Shown: positions 14,786 through 24,223, counted from the first letter of the stretch. The stretch is 28,541 nucleotides of DNA from Euryarchaeota archaeon UBA433 (GCA_002495535.1 DAFX01000040.1:23598-52138); one strand, 5' to 3'. The notes: generated by a model from the sequence alone, not told the origin. Numbers and translations: made by a program.

Positions 14786-16846
14786 TCAAACTTGCTTTGG
14801 CGGAAGCAAGGCTGCGCGGAATCTAACCAGCACATCGGTGGCCACGACAACGGCATCTGTGAGCAAATTGCCACCTTTGGGCAAGGCTCGTGTGGCGAGC
14901 CAAATGAACACGGCAACAAACCATCCAAAGAAGACCAGAGAGAGTAAATTGTTGAGGGTTACGATACCGAAAATTTCGGGAAGCCTGATGTTGAGGACGA
15001 TCAGAACGGCAATGAACACGCCGAGGATTGACTCGCCAGCAATGAAACCGGCACCGATCAAGACGCCCCTATTCTCCACTTCTTTGGCCGCTGCTTCGGC
15101 CTTTTTGGATGGCTTACCGCTAAGTGTACCATCAACCCTGAAGTGAGCCGTCCGGAGGGCAAAGAAGGAGATGATTCCGCCCAACATGATGGGGACTGAG
15201 AGACCCAATGGAAGATAGATACCAATAGCAACCGACATCACTGGCATGCGCAGGTAGATCAAAACAATAGCAATCAATGCGCCGAGGGTGACCATTTGTA
15301 GATTCAAATCACCGCCAAAGGCACCTTGGATAATGGCACCAATCAATTCTGCCTGTGGTGCAAACAAAGCATTGGAACAATCATACTGTTCTGCTGTTGG
15401 CAAGCCAAGATTTGTGTTTGCACACGCCGTTTTGGAGATCTGGAACGCATTATGTAACAATGCCAGCGTTGGACCGATCACAATTGCACCTGTGACAACA
15501 CCAATGATCTCTGCGATTTGTTGTCGCCACGGTGTTGCTCCCACCATATGTCCTGTCTTTAGATCCTGCATGACGTCCCCTGCAATGGCTGCAGAGGAAG
15601 CGACAACTGCTGCAATGAGCAACGTTGCGAGCATCAAATCTTCTGTACCAAGTCCGAGGAAGAAATCACCAACAACCCAAACGAGGGCGACGGTGAAGAG
15701 TAAAGTGGCGATGGTCATACCTGAAACTGGAGAGTTTGACGAACCGACCACCCCGGCAATGTAGCCTGCAACCGCAGCGAAGAAGAATGCAACAACGCCC
15801 AAAAACAATGCACCTGCTAATGCGAGCACCAATGATCCTGTTGCATACCAATAATAGAGGAACGTCATGAGAACTAAAAATCCACAAAACATGATGACCT
15901 TGTCGAGTGGCAAATCAATTTCAGTCCGAAGTGGTTGCTCGTCTCCGTCTTCTGTTTTGATCAATGCTTTCGACAATCCAGTGATGATGGTCTTGCGCAT
16001 GGACCAGAGGGTATAGACACCACCAACAACCATTGCACCAACACCGACATAGCGAATTTGTTCGGCCCAGATGTCATAAAAACCATCCACTAAGGTGGTT
16101 GAGTTCGGCCATCCGTGGATGAGCCCATACATTGGAACAAGAATGCCGAAACCGATCACGCCACCCAAGAAAATGAATGAGGCGATTCGAATACCGACAA
16201 TGTAGCCAACAGAAAGCAATGCGACTGACAAATCCATTCCCGCATACAATCGAGTGCCAAGGAACCCAACGGCAGACTCAACAGTGTGGTGTGTGACTTC
16301 GAAACCCTTCACCATCAGACCGTAAATGGCGCCAATACCCAGCGCGTAGAGAATCGCAAGGGCTCCTTCGCCACCTTCTTCGCCCGCAACGAGCACTTCT
16401 CTACAAGCAACACCTTCTGGATAAGGCAGTGCTTCTTCCACGATGAAAAGGCGACGCAAAGCAATCGTGAACATCGTACCCAACAAACCACCGAGCAAGG
16501 CAATCATGAGCGTGTCAAACCATTGGATACCATCCCACAACCCTATGACAAGCATTGCAGGGACAGTGAAGATCACGCCGGCCGCAAGCGATTCACCAGC
16601 GCTCGCCATTGTTTGCACAGCGTTGTTTTCCAAAATACTGACGTCATTGAAGAGGCCGCGAAGGATAATCATCGACATGACCGCTGCGGGAATACTTGCT
16701 GAGACGGTCATACCGGCGTAGAGACCGAGGTATGCATTTGCAGCCGTCATTAATATGCCCAAAAGAACACCAACGATGACAACCCTCCAAGTGAGTTCCT
16801 TAGGCGATTCCGAAGCCGGAATGTAAGGTGAGTGTGCGGCGCTCAT
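14786..16846 (-). CDS. OPT-family oligopeptide/metal-chelate transporter
   Basis: This very hydrophobic 686-residue protein has many membrane helices, as expected for the OPT superfamily. Near the N-terminus it has NAYLGLYAGMTVSASIPAAV and NNAVQTMASAGESLAAGVIF; then ALPYPEGVACREVLVAG, a signature of the prokaryotic branch; and later GDVMQDLKTGHMVGATP and SNSPVSGMT. Family members move small peptides or metal-siderophore complexes by proton symport; the substrate here is unknown. A loop with two cysteines near FQISKTACANTNLGLPTAEQ may lie outside the cell. The ATG at 16846 has GGAAAGG just upstream and is preferred to a TTG at 16858. It is the first gene of the minus-strand block and is divergent from the P-type ATPase. 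Confidence 0.9.
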   Translation of the reverse strand: MSAAHSPYIPASESPKELTWRVVIVGVLLGILMTAANAYLGLYAGMTVSASIPAAVMSMIILRGLFNDVSILENNAVQTMASAGESLAAGVIFTVPAMLVIGLWDGIQWFDTLMIALLGGLLGTMFTIALRRLFIVEEALPYPEGVACREVLVAGEEGGEGALAILYALGIGAIYGLMVKGFEVTHHTVESAVGFLGTRLYAGMDLSVALLSVGYIVGIRIASFIFLGGVIGFGILVPMYGLIHGWPNSTTLVDGFYDIWAEQIRYVGVGAMVVGGVYTLWSMRKTIITGLSKALIKTEDGDEQPLRTEIDLPLDKVIMFCGFLVLMTFLYYWYATGSLVLALAGALFLGVVAFFFAAVAGYIAGVVGSSNSPVSGMTIATLLFTVALVWVVGDFFLGLGTEDLMLATLLIAAVVASSAAIAGDVMQDLKTGHMVGATPWRQQIAEIIGVVTGAIVIGPTLALLHNAFQISKTACANTNLGLPTAEQYDCSNALFAPQAELIGAIIQGAFGGDLNLQMVTLGALIAIVLIYLRMPVMSVAIGIYLPLGLSVPIMLGGIISFFALRTAHFRVDGTLSGKPSKKAEAAAKEVENRGVLIGAGFIAGESILGVFIAVLIVLNIRLPEIFGIVTLNNLLSLVFFGWFVAVFIWLATRALPKGGNLLTDAVVVATDVLVRFRAALLPPKQV

Positions 16847-16905
16847 TGCCCTTTCCAATCAAAGCAGGTTGTTGAAGACATCGCTTTTGCTATTTGGGAT
16901 TACCA

Positions 16906-16920
16906 CCATTATTATCATAA
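16906..16920 (+). promoter_or_regulatory. Possible TATA element of the P-type ATPase gene
   Basis: The AT-rich CATTATTATCATAA lies about 55 bases before the ATG at 16970. Transcription starting about 25 bases downstream would give a leader of about 30 bases that contains the GGTGA site. Position and composition only. Confidence 0.3.
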
Positions 16921-16959
16921 GTCCACCATAGAACCCGGTACAAGGGGGAACTTCCCTTT

Positions 16960-16964
16960 GGTGA
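16960..16964 (+). promoter_or_regulatory. Shine-Dalgarno site deciding the ATPase start
   Basis: GGTGA lies five bases before ATG 16970, the same spacing as at trkA and at 27286 and 28269. It favours ATG 16970 over the overlapping in-frame ATG at 16964 and over the long upstream open frame. Confidence 0.6.
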
Positions 16965-16969
16965 TGCGT

Positions 16970-19873
16970 ATGTCTCAACAGCAATGGCACGATGTGAGTG
17001 AATCTGATACATTCTTGAACTTGGACACACAACCTGAAGGATTGAATTCCAATGAAGTTGAGTTGCGGCGCAAAACGTATGGTGAAAATAAATTACAAGA
17101 ACCTGCAAAAACGCCTTCTTGGTTGCGGTTTTTATCCCAATACAACGATCCACTCAATTACCTCCTCATCGGTGCCGCACTGATCGCCTTAGCCATCAAT
17201 CCTGATCATCCTGGCGATGCAATTTTCATCTTCCTTGTGCTGACCGCCAACGCAGTGTTTGGATTCTGGCAAGAAGGTCAAGCAGAACAAGCCATGGATT
17301 CATTGAAGAAAATGGCGGTCTCGAGTTGTATTGTTGTTCGTGATGGAATCGAACAAGAAGTACCAACACAACTCCTTGTGCCAGGCGATATTGTCAAACT
17401 GGAAGAAGGGCTGAACGTCCCTGCAGATGTTCGGATTGTAGAATCCTACCAGTGTAAAGTTGACGAATCCTCACTCACCGGAGAATCTGATAGCATCAAG
17501 AAAACGACAGCGCCTCTTCCTTCAGAAGCCCTGCTGGCAGATCGCAATAATATGGCCTATATGGGAACAAGCGTGGCCACTGGACGCGCTGTTGGTGTCG
17601 TCGTGAACATAGGCATGAACACTGAATTAGGCCGAATTGCGAGCAACATTGTAGGTTCTGAAGCACCAAAAACTCCTCTTGAACTTAAACTCGAATCCCT
17701 CGGTAAATTCCTCGGTGCTGTTGCCCTCGTGGTTGCGGTGCTTATGGTTTCGATTCAATTGATTATTGCTTATGGAGATGAGACCGCGAATCTCCGCGAC
17801 GTTGCTATTGAGCAATTCATCATCGCAATCGCTATTTTCGTGGCAATTGTCCCAGAAGGGTTGCCCATTATCCTGGTCATCACCCTAGCACTTGGAATGA
17901 GAAATATGGCACGCCATAAAGCAATTATTCGCCGAATGAAAGCGGTCGAAACCCTTGGTTCAACAACTGTGATTTGTTCTGATAAAACTGGCACCCTCAC
18001 CAAGAATCAGATGACAGCACGCCAACTGACAACCACAGATGGTACCTTCACAATATCTGGTGAAGGATTCAAGCCCAAGGGGGATCTTTCTTACAACGGC
18101 ACCGTTGTGACAGGGGAAGAACTGTCCGGCTACCAAAGCGACCTTGGTTTCCGACTCGCTGCCGCCTGCTTGAGTCTATGCCATAATTCTCAAATTTCGA
18201 AGGCGGACGGTCAATGGCAAGCTTTGGGCGATCCAACGGATTCCGCATGTGCAGTCCTAGGATGGAAAATCAACGGCGATGTCAAAAAATTCGCACAACG
18301 CCATTCACGTCTCCATGAATTCTTCTTTGACACAAACCGCAAAAGAATGTCTGTGATACATGACTATGAGGGCGAACGTTGGGTGTTCTCAAAAGGTGGA
18401 GCTGGTGGGTATGTTCCTTTGGTCAGTTGGAAGGTCAAAGATGGCCAAATAGTACCTATCGAAGAAACCGATTTCGATCTTGCTTCTCAGGCCAACAAAG
18501 AAATGGCCGGCCAAGCAATGCGCGTGATTGCTTTGTGCGCTCGACGACTTGACGACGATGAGGACATTGAAGACATCAAGACCGTAGAATCGAGTTTTAT
18601 TTTCTTAGGTTTAGTAGGGATCATGGATCCCCCTCGAGCAGAGGTCAAAGATGCCATCGAAGTCTGTCAAAGGGCCGGAATTCGAGTGAAGATGATCACT
18701 GGCGACCAACAATATACTGCTGAAGCGATTGGTCGTGAACTCAATATTACCGAGGGAGGAATCCCCCCTGTCAACGGAAACGCGCTGTCCGGTTTTGATG
18801 ATGAAACCTTAGGCGAAGCCTCTGCGCAAGCCTCAATTTTCTCCCGAGTCACACCCGAACAGAAGATGAGGATTGTTTCTTCCTTGCAAGCGCAAGGTGA
18901 AATCGTGGCGATGACAGGTGATGGAGTGAACGACGCACCGGCTCTTTCTCGAGCCAACATTGGCATTGCCATGGGGATTGCAGGGACAGATGTAGCAAAA
19001 GATGCCGCAGACATGGTTCTCCAAGACGATAACTTTGCAAACATTGTCCATGCGGTTGAAGAAGGTCGTAAGATCTATCAAAATATTCGGAATTTCGTAC
19101 GTTACCAAGTATCGACCAACGTAGCAGCGGTTGCTTTAATTATCATTTCCACATTGTTATTTGGCTGGAAATTACCCCTCACCGCTACACAAATTCTCGT
19201 CATTAACATCTTGATGGATGGACCACCAGCGGTTGCTCTTGGTGTTGAGAAAAAGCACGGTGATGTCATGAACAAACCCCCTCGTCCCGTAAACGAGGGC
19301 TTGCCGAATTTCGCCGACATCACGCTGATTTTTTATCTCGGAGCCGTTATGGTGACCGGTACACTGATTGTGTTTTTCTTAGCCGGAGGCGGGGTATGGC
19401 AACACGGTGATTCTTGTGAACTCCACCCACTGCACCAAGATTCAGACGCGACACCGTTCGATGTTGCTCTGTGTGAGGCAGGCGATGAAACGGCTCTCGC
19501 TGAATCCAAGCAGTACCAAAACGATCTTTTCGACCACGCTCAAACGATGACTTTTGCCGTCTTTATTGTCTATCAACTGTTCAATGTCATGAACTGTAGA
19601 AGCAACACTGAGAGTGCGTTTAAGCTAGGGTTGTTTTCGAATCGCTGGATCAATTATGCGTTCCTGTTCTCTCTCGGACTTTTGCTGTTCTTTGTACAAC
19701 TTGCAGAATACTCCATTCCGTTTACATCGTTGCAAATTGGTTCTTTGATGACCACTTCGCCCCTTTCAGCGACAGATTGGATGATCATACTGGCAGTAGC
19801 AGGGTCCGTATTCGTGGTTGATGAGTTCCGTAAATTCATTGTAAATTCTAAGTTCTTCACCCCTGGTGGTTGA
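16970..19873 (+). CDS. P-type cation-transporting ATPase (P2, Ca2+-pump-like)
   Basis: The 967-residue pump has the complete P-type core: TGES in the actuator domain (170-173), the phosphorylated aspartate D338 in SDKTGTLTKNQMT, KMITGDQ, and the hinge GDGVNDAP (650-657). Candidate ion ligands match site II of calcium pumps: E296 in VPEGLP of helix 4, and N746 and D750 in NILMDG of helix 6. The helix 5 glutamate of SERCA is replaced in TNVAAVALI. This resembles single-site P2A/P2B calcium pumps, but Mn2+ or other P2 substrates are possible. The loop between helices 7 and 8 is long and contains two cysteines (DSCELH and VALCEAG), like the lumenal disulfide loop of SERCA. Its start is set by GGTGA; mqnE begins 59 bases after the stop. 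Confidence 0.92.
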   Translation: MSQQQWHDVSESDTFLNLDTQPEGLNSNEVELRRKTYGENKLQEPAKTPSWLRFLSQYNDPLNYLLIGAALIALAINPDHPGDAIFIFLVLTANAVFGFWQEGQAEQAMDSLKKMAVSSCIVVRDGIEQEVPTQLLVPGDIVKLEEGLNVPADVRIVESYQCKVDESSLTGESDSIKKTTAPLPSEALLADRNNMAYMGTSVATGRAVGVVVNIGMNTELGRIASNIVGSEAPKTPLELKLESLGKFLGAVALVVAVLMVSIQLIIAYGDETANLRDVAIEQFIIAIAIFVAIVPEGLPIILVITLALGMRNMARHKAIIRRMKAVETLGSTTVICSDKTGTLTKNQMTARQLTTTDGTFTISGEGFKPKGDLSYNGTVVTGEELSGYQSDLGFRLAAACLSLCHNSQISKADGQWQALGDPTDSACAVLGWKINGDVKKFAQRHSRLHEFFFDTNRKRMSVIHDYEGERWVFSKGGAGGYVPLVSWKVKDGQIVPIEETDFDLASQANKEMAGQAMRVIALCARRLDDDEDIEDIKTVESSFIFLGLVGIMDPPRAEVKDAIEVCQRAGIRVKMITGDQQYTAEAIGRELNITEGGIPPVNGNALSGFDDETLGEASAQASIFSRVTPEQKMRIVSSLQAQGEIVAMTGDGVNDAPALSRANIGIAMGIAGTDVAKDAADMVLQDDNFANIVHAVEEGRKIYQNIRNFVRYQVSTNVAAVALIIISTLLFGWKLPLTATQILVINILMDGPPAVALGVEKKHGDVMNKPPRPVNEGLPNFADITLIFYLGAVMVTGTLIVFFLAGGGVWQHGDSCELHPLHQDSDATPFDVALCEAGDETALAESKQYQNDLFDHAQTMTFAVFIVYQLFNVMNCRSNTESAFKLGLFSNRWINYAFLFSLGLLLFFVQLAEYSIPFTSLQIGSLMTTSPLSATDWMIILAVAGSVFVVDEFRKFIVNSKFFTPGG

Positions 19874-19932
19874 AGTCAAGAAGCCTATGGACCCATCCAC
19901 ATCTTCAAGAAGAAAACTCGGCAGGAACCATC

Positions 19933-21147
19933 ATGGCAGCGTGGACTTCATCAAAAGTTGATGCTGGCTCGAATCAAGACTGGCAAGAGCGCCTCACTGA
20001 TTCCCTCGCCAAATCAGATGGCTGGAACACCTCCCTGGTTCCAATTGTGGAGAAACTTTCCTCAGGTACGCCCCTGGACCTGCATGACGGCTTGGTCTTG
20101 TTCCGCCACCCTAATCTCAATGAAATAGGTCGATTGGCCCATGCGGTCCGTACCGCGAGGTTTGATGATCGTGCTTTCTTCAACAGCAACGTCCATGTCA
20201 ATCAAACGAACGTGTGCGTTTTGGCATGCAAATTTTGTGCTTTCCGGCGGAGCAAGAAAGCAAACGATGCCTACGCACTTGACATCGAAGCCTACCTCGA
20301 AGACTTGGCCAAATATGCACCGCATGTCGACGAAGTTCATTCTGTAGGCGGTTTGCATCCAGATTGGGGTGTTGAGCATTACGAAGCATTGTTTAGAGCC
20401 ACACGTGAACGTTTCCCTCACATCACCATTAAGGCACTTACCGCTGTTGAAATCAAACACATTTCATTGCTTTCAAATTTAACCTTCACAGAAACCCTGA
20501 CGCGGCTCAAAGATGCAGGTCTCGGCTCCCTTCCCGGTGGTGGGGCAGAAATTCTCGATGATGGAGTCCGGGCCATCATTTGCAACGGCAAAGAGAGTTC
20601 ACAGGAGTACCTGGACATCCATAGAGCCGCTCATAATGTAGGCCTCCCGACCAATTGCACGATGCTCTTTGGAACCATCGAAACGATCGAACAACGCCTT
20701 CAGCACATGATTTCTTTGCGAACACTTGGTGCAGAGACGAAGGGGTTCCAATGTTTTGTCCCATACCCCTTCTTACCTGACGACACCAGGCTTCCTGAGG
20801 CACAACTTGCTACGGGGAGCGAAATACTCAGAACAATTGCAGTTTCAAGACTGATGTTGAATTCGATCCCGCACATTAAAGCATACAGAATGAACATTGG
20901 CGACGAACTCGCTGAACTCGCGCTTCAATTTGGCGCTGATGACATTGATGGTACCGTTCAAAAGGAATCGATTATGCATCTTGCTGGTTCGACAACGCCC
21001 CTTGATCACGACAGATTCCAGCTTTCTCGTCTGATCAATGATGCTGGTTGCATCCCAGTTCAACGTAACACAACCTACGAACGCTTCGAGCTCTATGTTG
21101 CCCCAGAACCAAAACGACGGAAAATACTGCGCGTCGTCCAAGAATAG
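19933..21147 (+). CDS. mqnE: Aminofutalosine synthase MqnE, radical SAM enzyme of menaquinone synthesis
   Basis: The 404-residue protein is a radical SAM enzyme with the cluster motif CVLACKFC (C95, C99, C102), here inside HVNQTNVCVLACKFCAF. Downstream, EVHSVGGLHPD, HITIKALTAVEIKHI, GSLPGGGAEILDDGVR, CNGKESSQEYLDIHRAAH and NCTMLFGTIE match MqnE better than its relatives MqnC, CofG and CofH. MqnE joins SAM and 3-[(1-carboxyvinyl)oxy]benzoate (the MqnA product) to make aminofutalosine. The reading frame opens at 19870, but ATG 19933 (MAAWTSS), after AGGAA, gives a more usual N-terminus. mqnA follows immediately; its ribosome binding site overlaps this stop codon. Confidence 0.9.
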   Translation: MAAWTSSKVDAGSNQDWQERLTDSLAKSDGWNTSLVPIVEKLSSGTPLDLHDGLVLFRHPNLNEIGRLAHAVRTARFDDRAFFNSNVHVNQTNVCVLACKFCAFRRSKKANDAYALDIEAYLEDLAKYAPHVDEVHSVGGLHPDWGVEHYEALFRATRERFPHITIKALTAVEIKHISLLSNLTFTETLTRLKDAGLGSLPGGGAEILDDGVRAIICNGKESSQEYLDIHRAAHNVGLPTNCTMLFGTIETIEQRLQHMISLRTLGAETKGFQCFVPYPFLPDDTRLPEAQLATGSEILRTIAVSRLMLNSIPHIKAYRMNIGDELAELALQFGADDIDGTVQKESIMHLAGSTTPLDHDRFQLSRLINDAGCIPVQRNTTYERFELYVAPEPKRRKILRVVQE

Positions 21148-21151
21148 GTGA
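21147..21151 (+). promoter_or_regulatory. Shine-Dalgarno site of mqnA overlapping the mqnE stop
   Basis: GGTGA begins on the last base of the mqnE TAG and lies two bases before ATG 21154. It also contains the alternative GTG at 21148. Using it as a binding site makes ATG 21154 the likelier start. Confidence 0.5.
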
Positions 21152-21153
21152 AT

Positions 21154-21963
21154 ATGTTGGCCAACGTCGTAAAGGAAGAATGGAAGTCGATTATTGGACG
21201 GGTTGCATTCTTGAATTGCGACCCACTCTTTTTCGGCCTAGATCCTCAATGGAAAGTCCTCCCAGCACCACCTTCATGGCTCACGGGACATCTTTTGCGG
21301 CGCGATTGTGTTCTGGCACCAATTCCGGCTGCTGATTATGCGCGCCATGCAGAGGAACTTGTTTTGGTCCCTGAAATTGGGATTTGCAGCAAAGGGGAAG
21401 TTGGCAGCGTTTTGGTTTTCGGTGATGTCCCCCTCAAGGAGATGAACACCATCGCACTGCCCACCGACTCCCAAACATCAGTTGCTCTTCTAAGATACAT
21501 TCTCGCTCAAGAAGGCATGAACCCTGACACCACCCTGATGGGTCCAGATTTGACCACCATGCTCGACTCTTGCGACGGAGCCCTCCTGATTGGAGATCGG
21601 GCACTTGAAGGGGCAAAAGCACACCCCGAAAGGGTACAATTGGACCTTGGAGATGCATGGATGAAACGGACTTCTAAACCAATGGTTTTCGGTGTTTTCG
21701 CTGCTCGGAGAGACACCCCAGTGGAAGATGTGAAGCGCGCACAAATGGCCTTGCTTCACCGCCTTGATTTATTTGAGAACAACCTGGAGGTTCGTGAATC
21801 AGTCATCGAATGGTCAATGAGTCGGTCAGACCTCAATCATGACCGGCTCGATCGATACTTTGGGGAGGTGTTCAACCGATTGGACGGAGAACACATAGAG
21901 GGGTTGGAAGAATTCCTCGTAGAAGCCTGTAATTTAGAGAATGGTTCTTCATTCGCCTGGTGA
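21154..21963 (+). CDS. mqnA: Chorismate dehydratase MqnA, menaquinone (futalosine) pathway
   Basis: The 269-residue product matches MqnA, a periplasmic-binding-protein-like fold that removes water from chorismate to give 3-[(1-carboxyvinyl)oxy]benzoate. Family landmarks are GRVAFLNCDPLFFGL at the N-terminus, LRRDCVLAPIPAADYARH, the IGICSKGEVGSVLVF block, ALPTDSQTSVALLRYIL, and DGALLIGDRAL followed by LDLGDAWMKRTSKPMVFGVFA. Length is normal. It sits directly after mqnE and probably in the same transcript. Its last 15 bases overlap the end of the convergent beta-propeller gene, which separates it from mqnD. GTG 21148 is an alternative start two codons earlier. Confidence 0.9.
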   Translation: MLANVVKEEWKSIIGRVAFLNCDPLFFGLDPQWKVLPAPPSWLTGHLLRRDCVLAPIPAADYARHAEELVLVPEIGICSKGEVGSVLVFGDVPLKEMNTIALPTDSQTSVALLRYILAQEGMNPDTTLMGPDLTTMLDSCDGALLIGDRALEGAKAHPERVQLDLGDAWMKRTSKPMVFGVFAARRDTPVEDVKRAQMALLHRLDLFENNLEVRESVIEWSMSRSDLNHDRLDRYFGEVFNRLDGEHIEGLEEFLVEACNLENGSSFAW

Positions 21964-24150
21964 TTCGTCATCCATCTTATCCGATTGAGTTACGACTCGA
22001 CGAGTTTTTGGAACAGCGGATTTCTTCACGACCACTTTCTTCTTTGAGGTGGTACGTTTCTTGGTTGCAACCACTTGGTCACCACCGTCAAGGCGTTTTC
22101 TTTTCACAGCCGTGATCGGCCCATCGCGAGAGGCTGTGGCCTTCTTCCGTCGCTTATGAGGTGCCGATTGAGTGGGGGTGACCCGTTGTTTAGGTTCAGG
22201 CGCACTTATGGGAGCTTTGTCAGGTTTGATCGATTCATCTTCACCATCGCCAACTTGCGCTTCATCTTGATCGAGTGAATGCTTGTCATCATGTGAATCC
22301 TTATCATCTTCAATTTCATCATCTTCATCAAAAATATCGAGGTTCATACCCATTGAATTCTTTGTGCGAACAACAGCAAGAACGCCCGTTGCAATAAGTA
22401 CCATCAGTGGCAAGAATAGGATTGGATAATAGATGAAGAGGTACACTGTTTTTTGAACAAGGGTCTTCTCCTCAACCGTCTCTTCCACCAAAAGCAGATC
22501 AAGCGGTGTTTCACTTGTCCACCATGGCGAGAGGCTTTCTCCGACCCCACCTTCCGCCATCACTTCTATGTTGATTGGGTGCATTTCGGCAAGGTGGGCG
22601 ATGGACCCGTCGGTGGCGATGGGTTGATCCTTGAATGAAACCGTGAGTGGGAAACTGACCTCTGATGACAGATTAAACGTCGTTACAAATTGAACTGCAA
22701 TATGAGTCTTGTAGTCAGTTTGAGCCGTCAATGTCATGCCTTCAGTCACGAGGCACGAAACTTCGCCCCCGAGCAATTGTCCCTCTGAGAGCACCAAAGT
22801 ATCTTGCCACTGTTCGATCATTTGTGAATCTTCTAAGTTTTGACACACGGAGTGTGCGAAGAGATCCGCTTCGGCCTGACTGAGTTGAGCATCTTGAATC
22901 ACGGCTATTCTCGACATGTTGCGTATCGAAGCGGACAAAATCACATCGAGTTTCATGCTGTCGTGAATGGTGGCATGAGTGGAATTGAATTCAATACCTA
23001 TGGTTCTCATGTGATCTGGGTGCGGGGTTCTCGAACAATCAACACCTTGTTCGTCACATTGCGTGTCCCATTGGTCGAAAATGGCGTCGCCGTCATCATC
23101 AAGATCGTAGGTGTCAGGTATCCCGTCACCATCGAGATCTGCACCAGCAATGCCATACCCTTCAGGTACTGAATGGTGCCCATAGGTGACCAGATGGTTC
23201 GTGTCCGTTGCTACGAGCATGAATTCAATCATTCCGTATTGGTTTTGAACCACAGCTGCATCAACCAACAGGTGACCAATATGTGTTGATTCAATCTCCA
23301 AAAACGTGGAAGCGTTCAAAGAGACAATTTTGGGCGAATTACCTGGAACGGTACAATGGATGTGGGCTCCATCATCGGACCATATGAGCGTTCCACCGGC
23401 TTCATAGTTCGTGCTCAATAACGCACCACCTGCAAAGGACATAGTCTGGAGGGTGCCTTCTGAAGTCAGGACAGCTAAGCGTGTGTCAGACGGATCAAAG
23501 GTGCAAGAGACAAGCCGTTCACCAAGTTCCCATTTTTTGGACGTTGGTGTACCATCTGCATTCCACATCACCACCCTACCAGAGAGATCTCCAGTCAGTA
23601 TGTGCCCTCCATTGCTGGTGAAATCAACACATTGAACCTCTGTGTTGTGTTCTCCCGAAAGCGTACGCTCCACATCCATGTCTGAGATACGAATGAGGTT
23701 GATACCGTTGTTGCCATTTGGCACTGCGAGCAATTGACCATCAGGTGACCAAGCGAGACCGATTGGTTTTGTGTTGGCTGACTGTTGCTTGCCGGTAAGA
23801 CTCATTGAATCCAAGTCAAAGATTTGAACAGTATCGCTGCTGGTCTCTGAACCGGTCGTAGCGATGGCCAACAGTTTTCCATCAGGGGAAAATTCCAGCG
23901 TTTGAACGGGACGGTCGACCTCAACCACGCTTGCGACGGTTGAATTTTCGAGCCAATGAATGGCAACATGATCGTCATAGCCACTTGCGTAATATTCCTG
24001 ATTTGGTCCAATAGCAACTGAAGAAGATCCATCCGCACCCTCGAGTGTAGAAACGCCCGTCAAAGAAATTGTGGAGGATGCAGAAGACAAGGGGGCGGTG
24101 GTTACAATGAGCAGCAAAAATGCTACTAACGACACCGTAAACCCCCTCAT
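21949..24150 (-). CDS. Secreted beta-propeller protein with calcium-loop motif, membrane anchor and basic tail
   Basis: The 733-residue protein starts with a signal peptide (MRGFTVSLVAFLLLIV, about 1-24). Residues 30-330 contain WD40-like blades (for example LEFSPDGKLLAIATTG, LAWSPDGQLLAVPNG, VDFTSNGGHILTGD followed by VVMWNADG). About 336-362 is an Asp-rich DLDGDGIPDTYDLDDDGD motif, typical of thrombospondin-type-3-like calcium loops. A beta-rich region follows, then one membrane helix at about 569-593. The remaining 140 residues are cytoplasmic: first acidic, then rich in Lys/Arg/Thr (KRRKKATASRDG, KKRTTSKKKVVVKK). Function is unknown; surface sensing or scaffolding is plausible. The reading frame runs on to 24225, but ATG 24150 follows AGGGGGAG and starts the signal peptide. 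It is oriented against its mqn neighbours. Confidence 0.8.
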   Translation of the reverse strand: MRGFTVSLVAFLLLIVTTAPLSSASSTISLTGVSTLEGADGSSSVAIGPNQEYYASGYDDHVAIHWLENSTVASVVEVDRPVQTLEFSPDGKLLAIATTGSETSSDTVQIFDLDSMSLTGKQQSANTKPIGLAWSPDGQLLAVPNGNNGINLIRISDMDVERTLSGEHNTEVQCVDFTSNGGHILTGDLSGRVVMWNADGTPTSKKWELGERLVSCTFDPSDTRLAVLTSEGTLQTMSFAGGALLSTNYEAGGTLIWSDDGAHIHCTVPGNSPKIVSLNASTFLEIESTHIGHLLVDAAVVQNQYGMIEFMLVATDTNHLVTYGHHSVPEGYGIAGADLDGDGIPDTYDLDDDGDAIFDQWDTQCDEQGVDCSRTPHPDHMRTIGIEFNSTHATIHDSMKLDVILSASIRNMSRIAVIQDAQLSQAEADLFAHSVCQNLEDSQMIEQWQDTLVLSEGQLLGGEVSCLVTEGMTLTAQTDYKTHIAVQFVTTFNLSSEVSFPLTVSFKDQPIATDGSIAHLAEMHPINIEVMAEGGVGESLSPWWTSETPLDLLLVEETVEEKTLVQKTVYLFIYYPILFLPLMVLIATGVLAVVRTKNSMGMNLDIFDEDDEIEDDKDSHDDKHSLDQDEAQVGDGEDESIKPDKAPISAPEPKQRVTPTQSAPHKRRKKATASRDGPITAVKRKRLDGGDQVVATKKRTTSKKKVVVKKSAVPKTRRVVTQSDKMDDESPGE

Positions 24151-24200
24151 GTACGCTCCCCCTTGTTCGGAGAAGAACCCATCAAGACTAACAACAAATC

Positions 24201-24223
24201 GGTGGGTGCATCGTGCACCCTCC
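24201..24223. repeat. Operator-like inverted repeat
   Basis: GGGTGCA (24204-24210) and TGCACCC (24214-24220) are perfect reverse complements around TCG. Beyond a T/T mismatch the arms continue as GG at 24201-24202 and CC at 24222-24223. The position, between two divergent starts, suits a regulator site or a short RNA hairpin. Confidence 0.5.

Noticed and set aside
16946..16956. Short palindrome GGGAACTTCCC just before the ATPase ribosome binding site
   Set aside because: Five-base arms only, and no second copy was seen, so it is not called as an operator.
16832..16969. N-terminal extension of the P-type ATPase
   Set aside because: It would overlap the OPT transporter start, has no family similarity, and the GGTGA site favours ATG 16970.
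19933..21147. Call as CofH or MqnC instead of MqnE
   Set aside because: The blocks GGGAEILDDGVR, CNGKESSQEYLDIH and CTMLFGTIE fit MqnE, and mqnA and mqnD are close by with no F420 genes seen.
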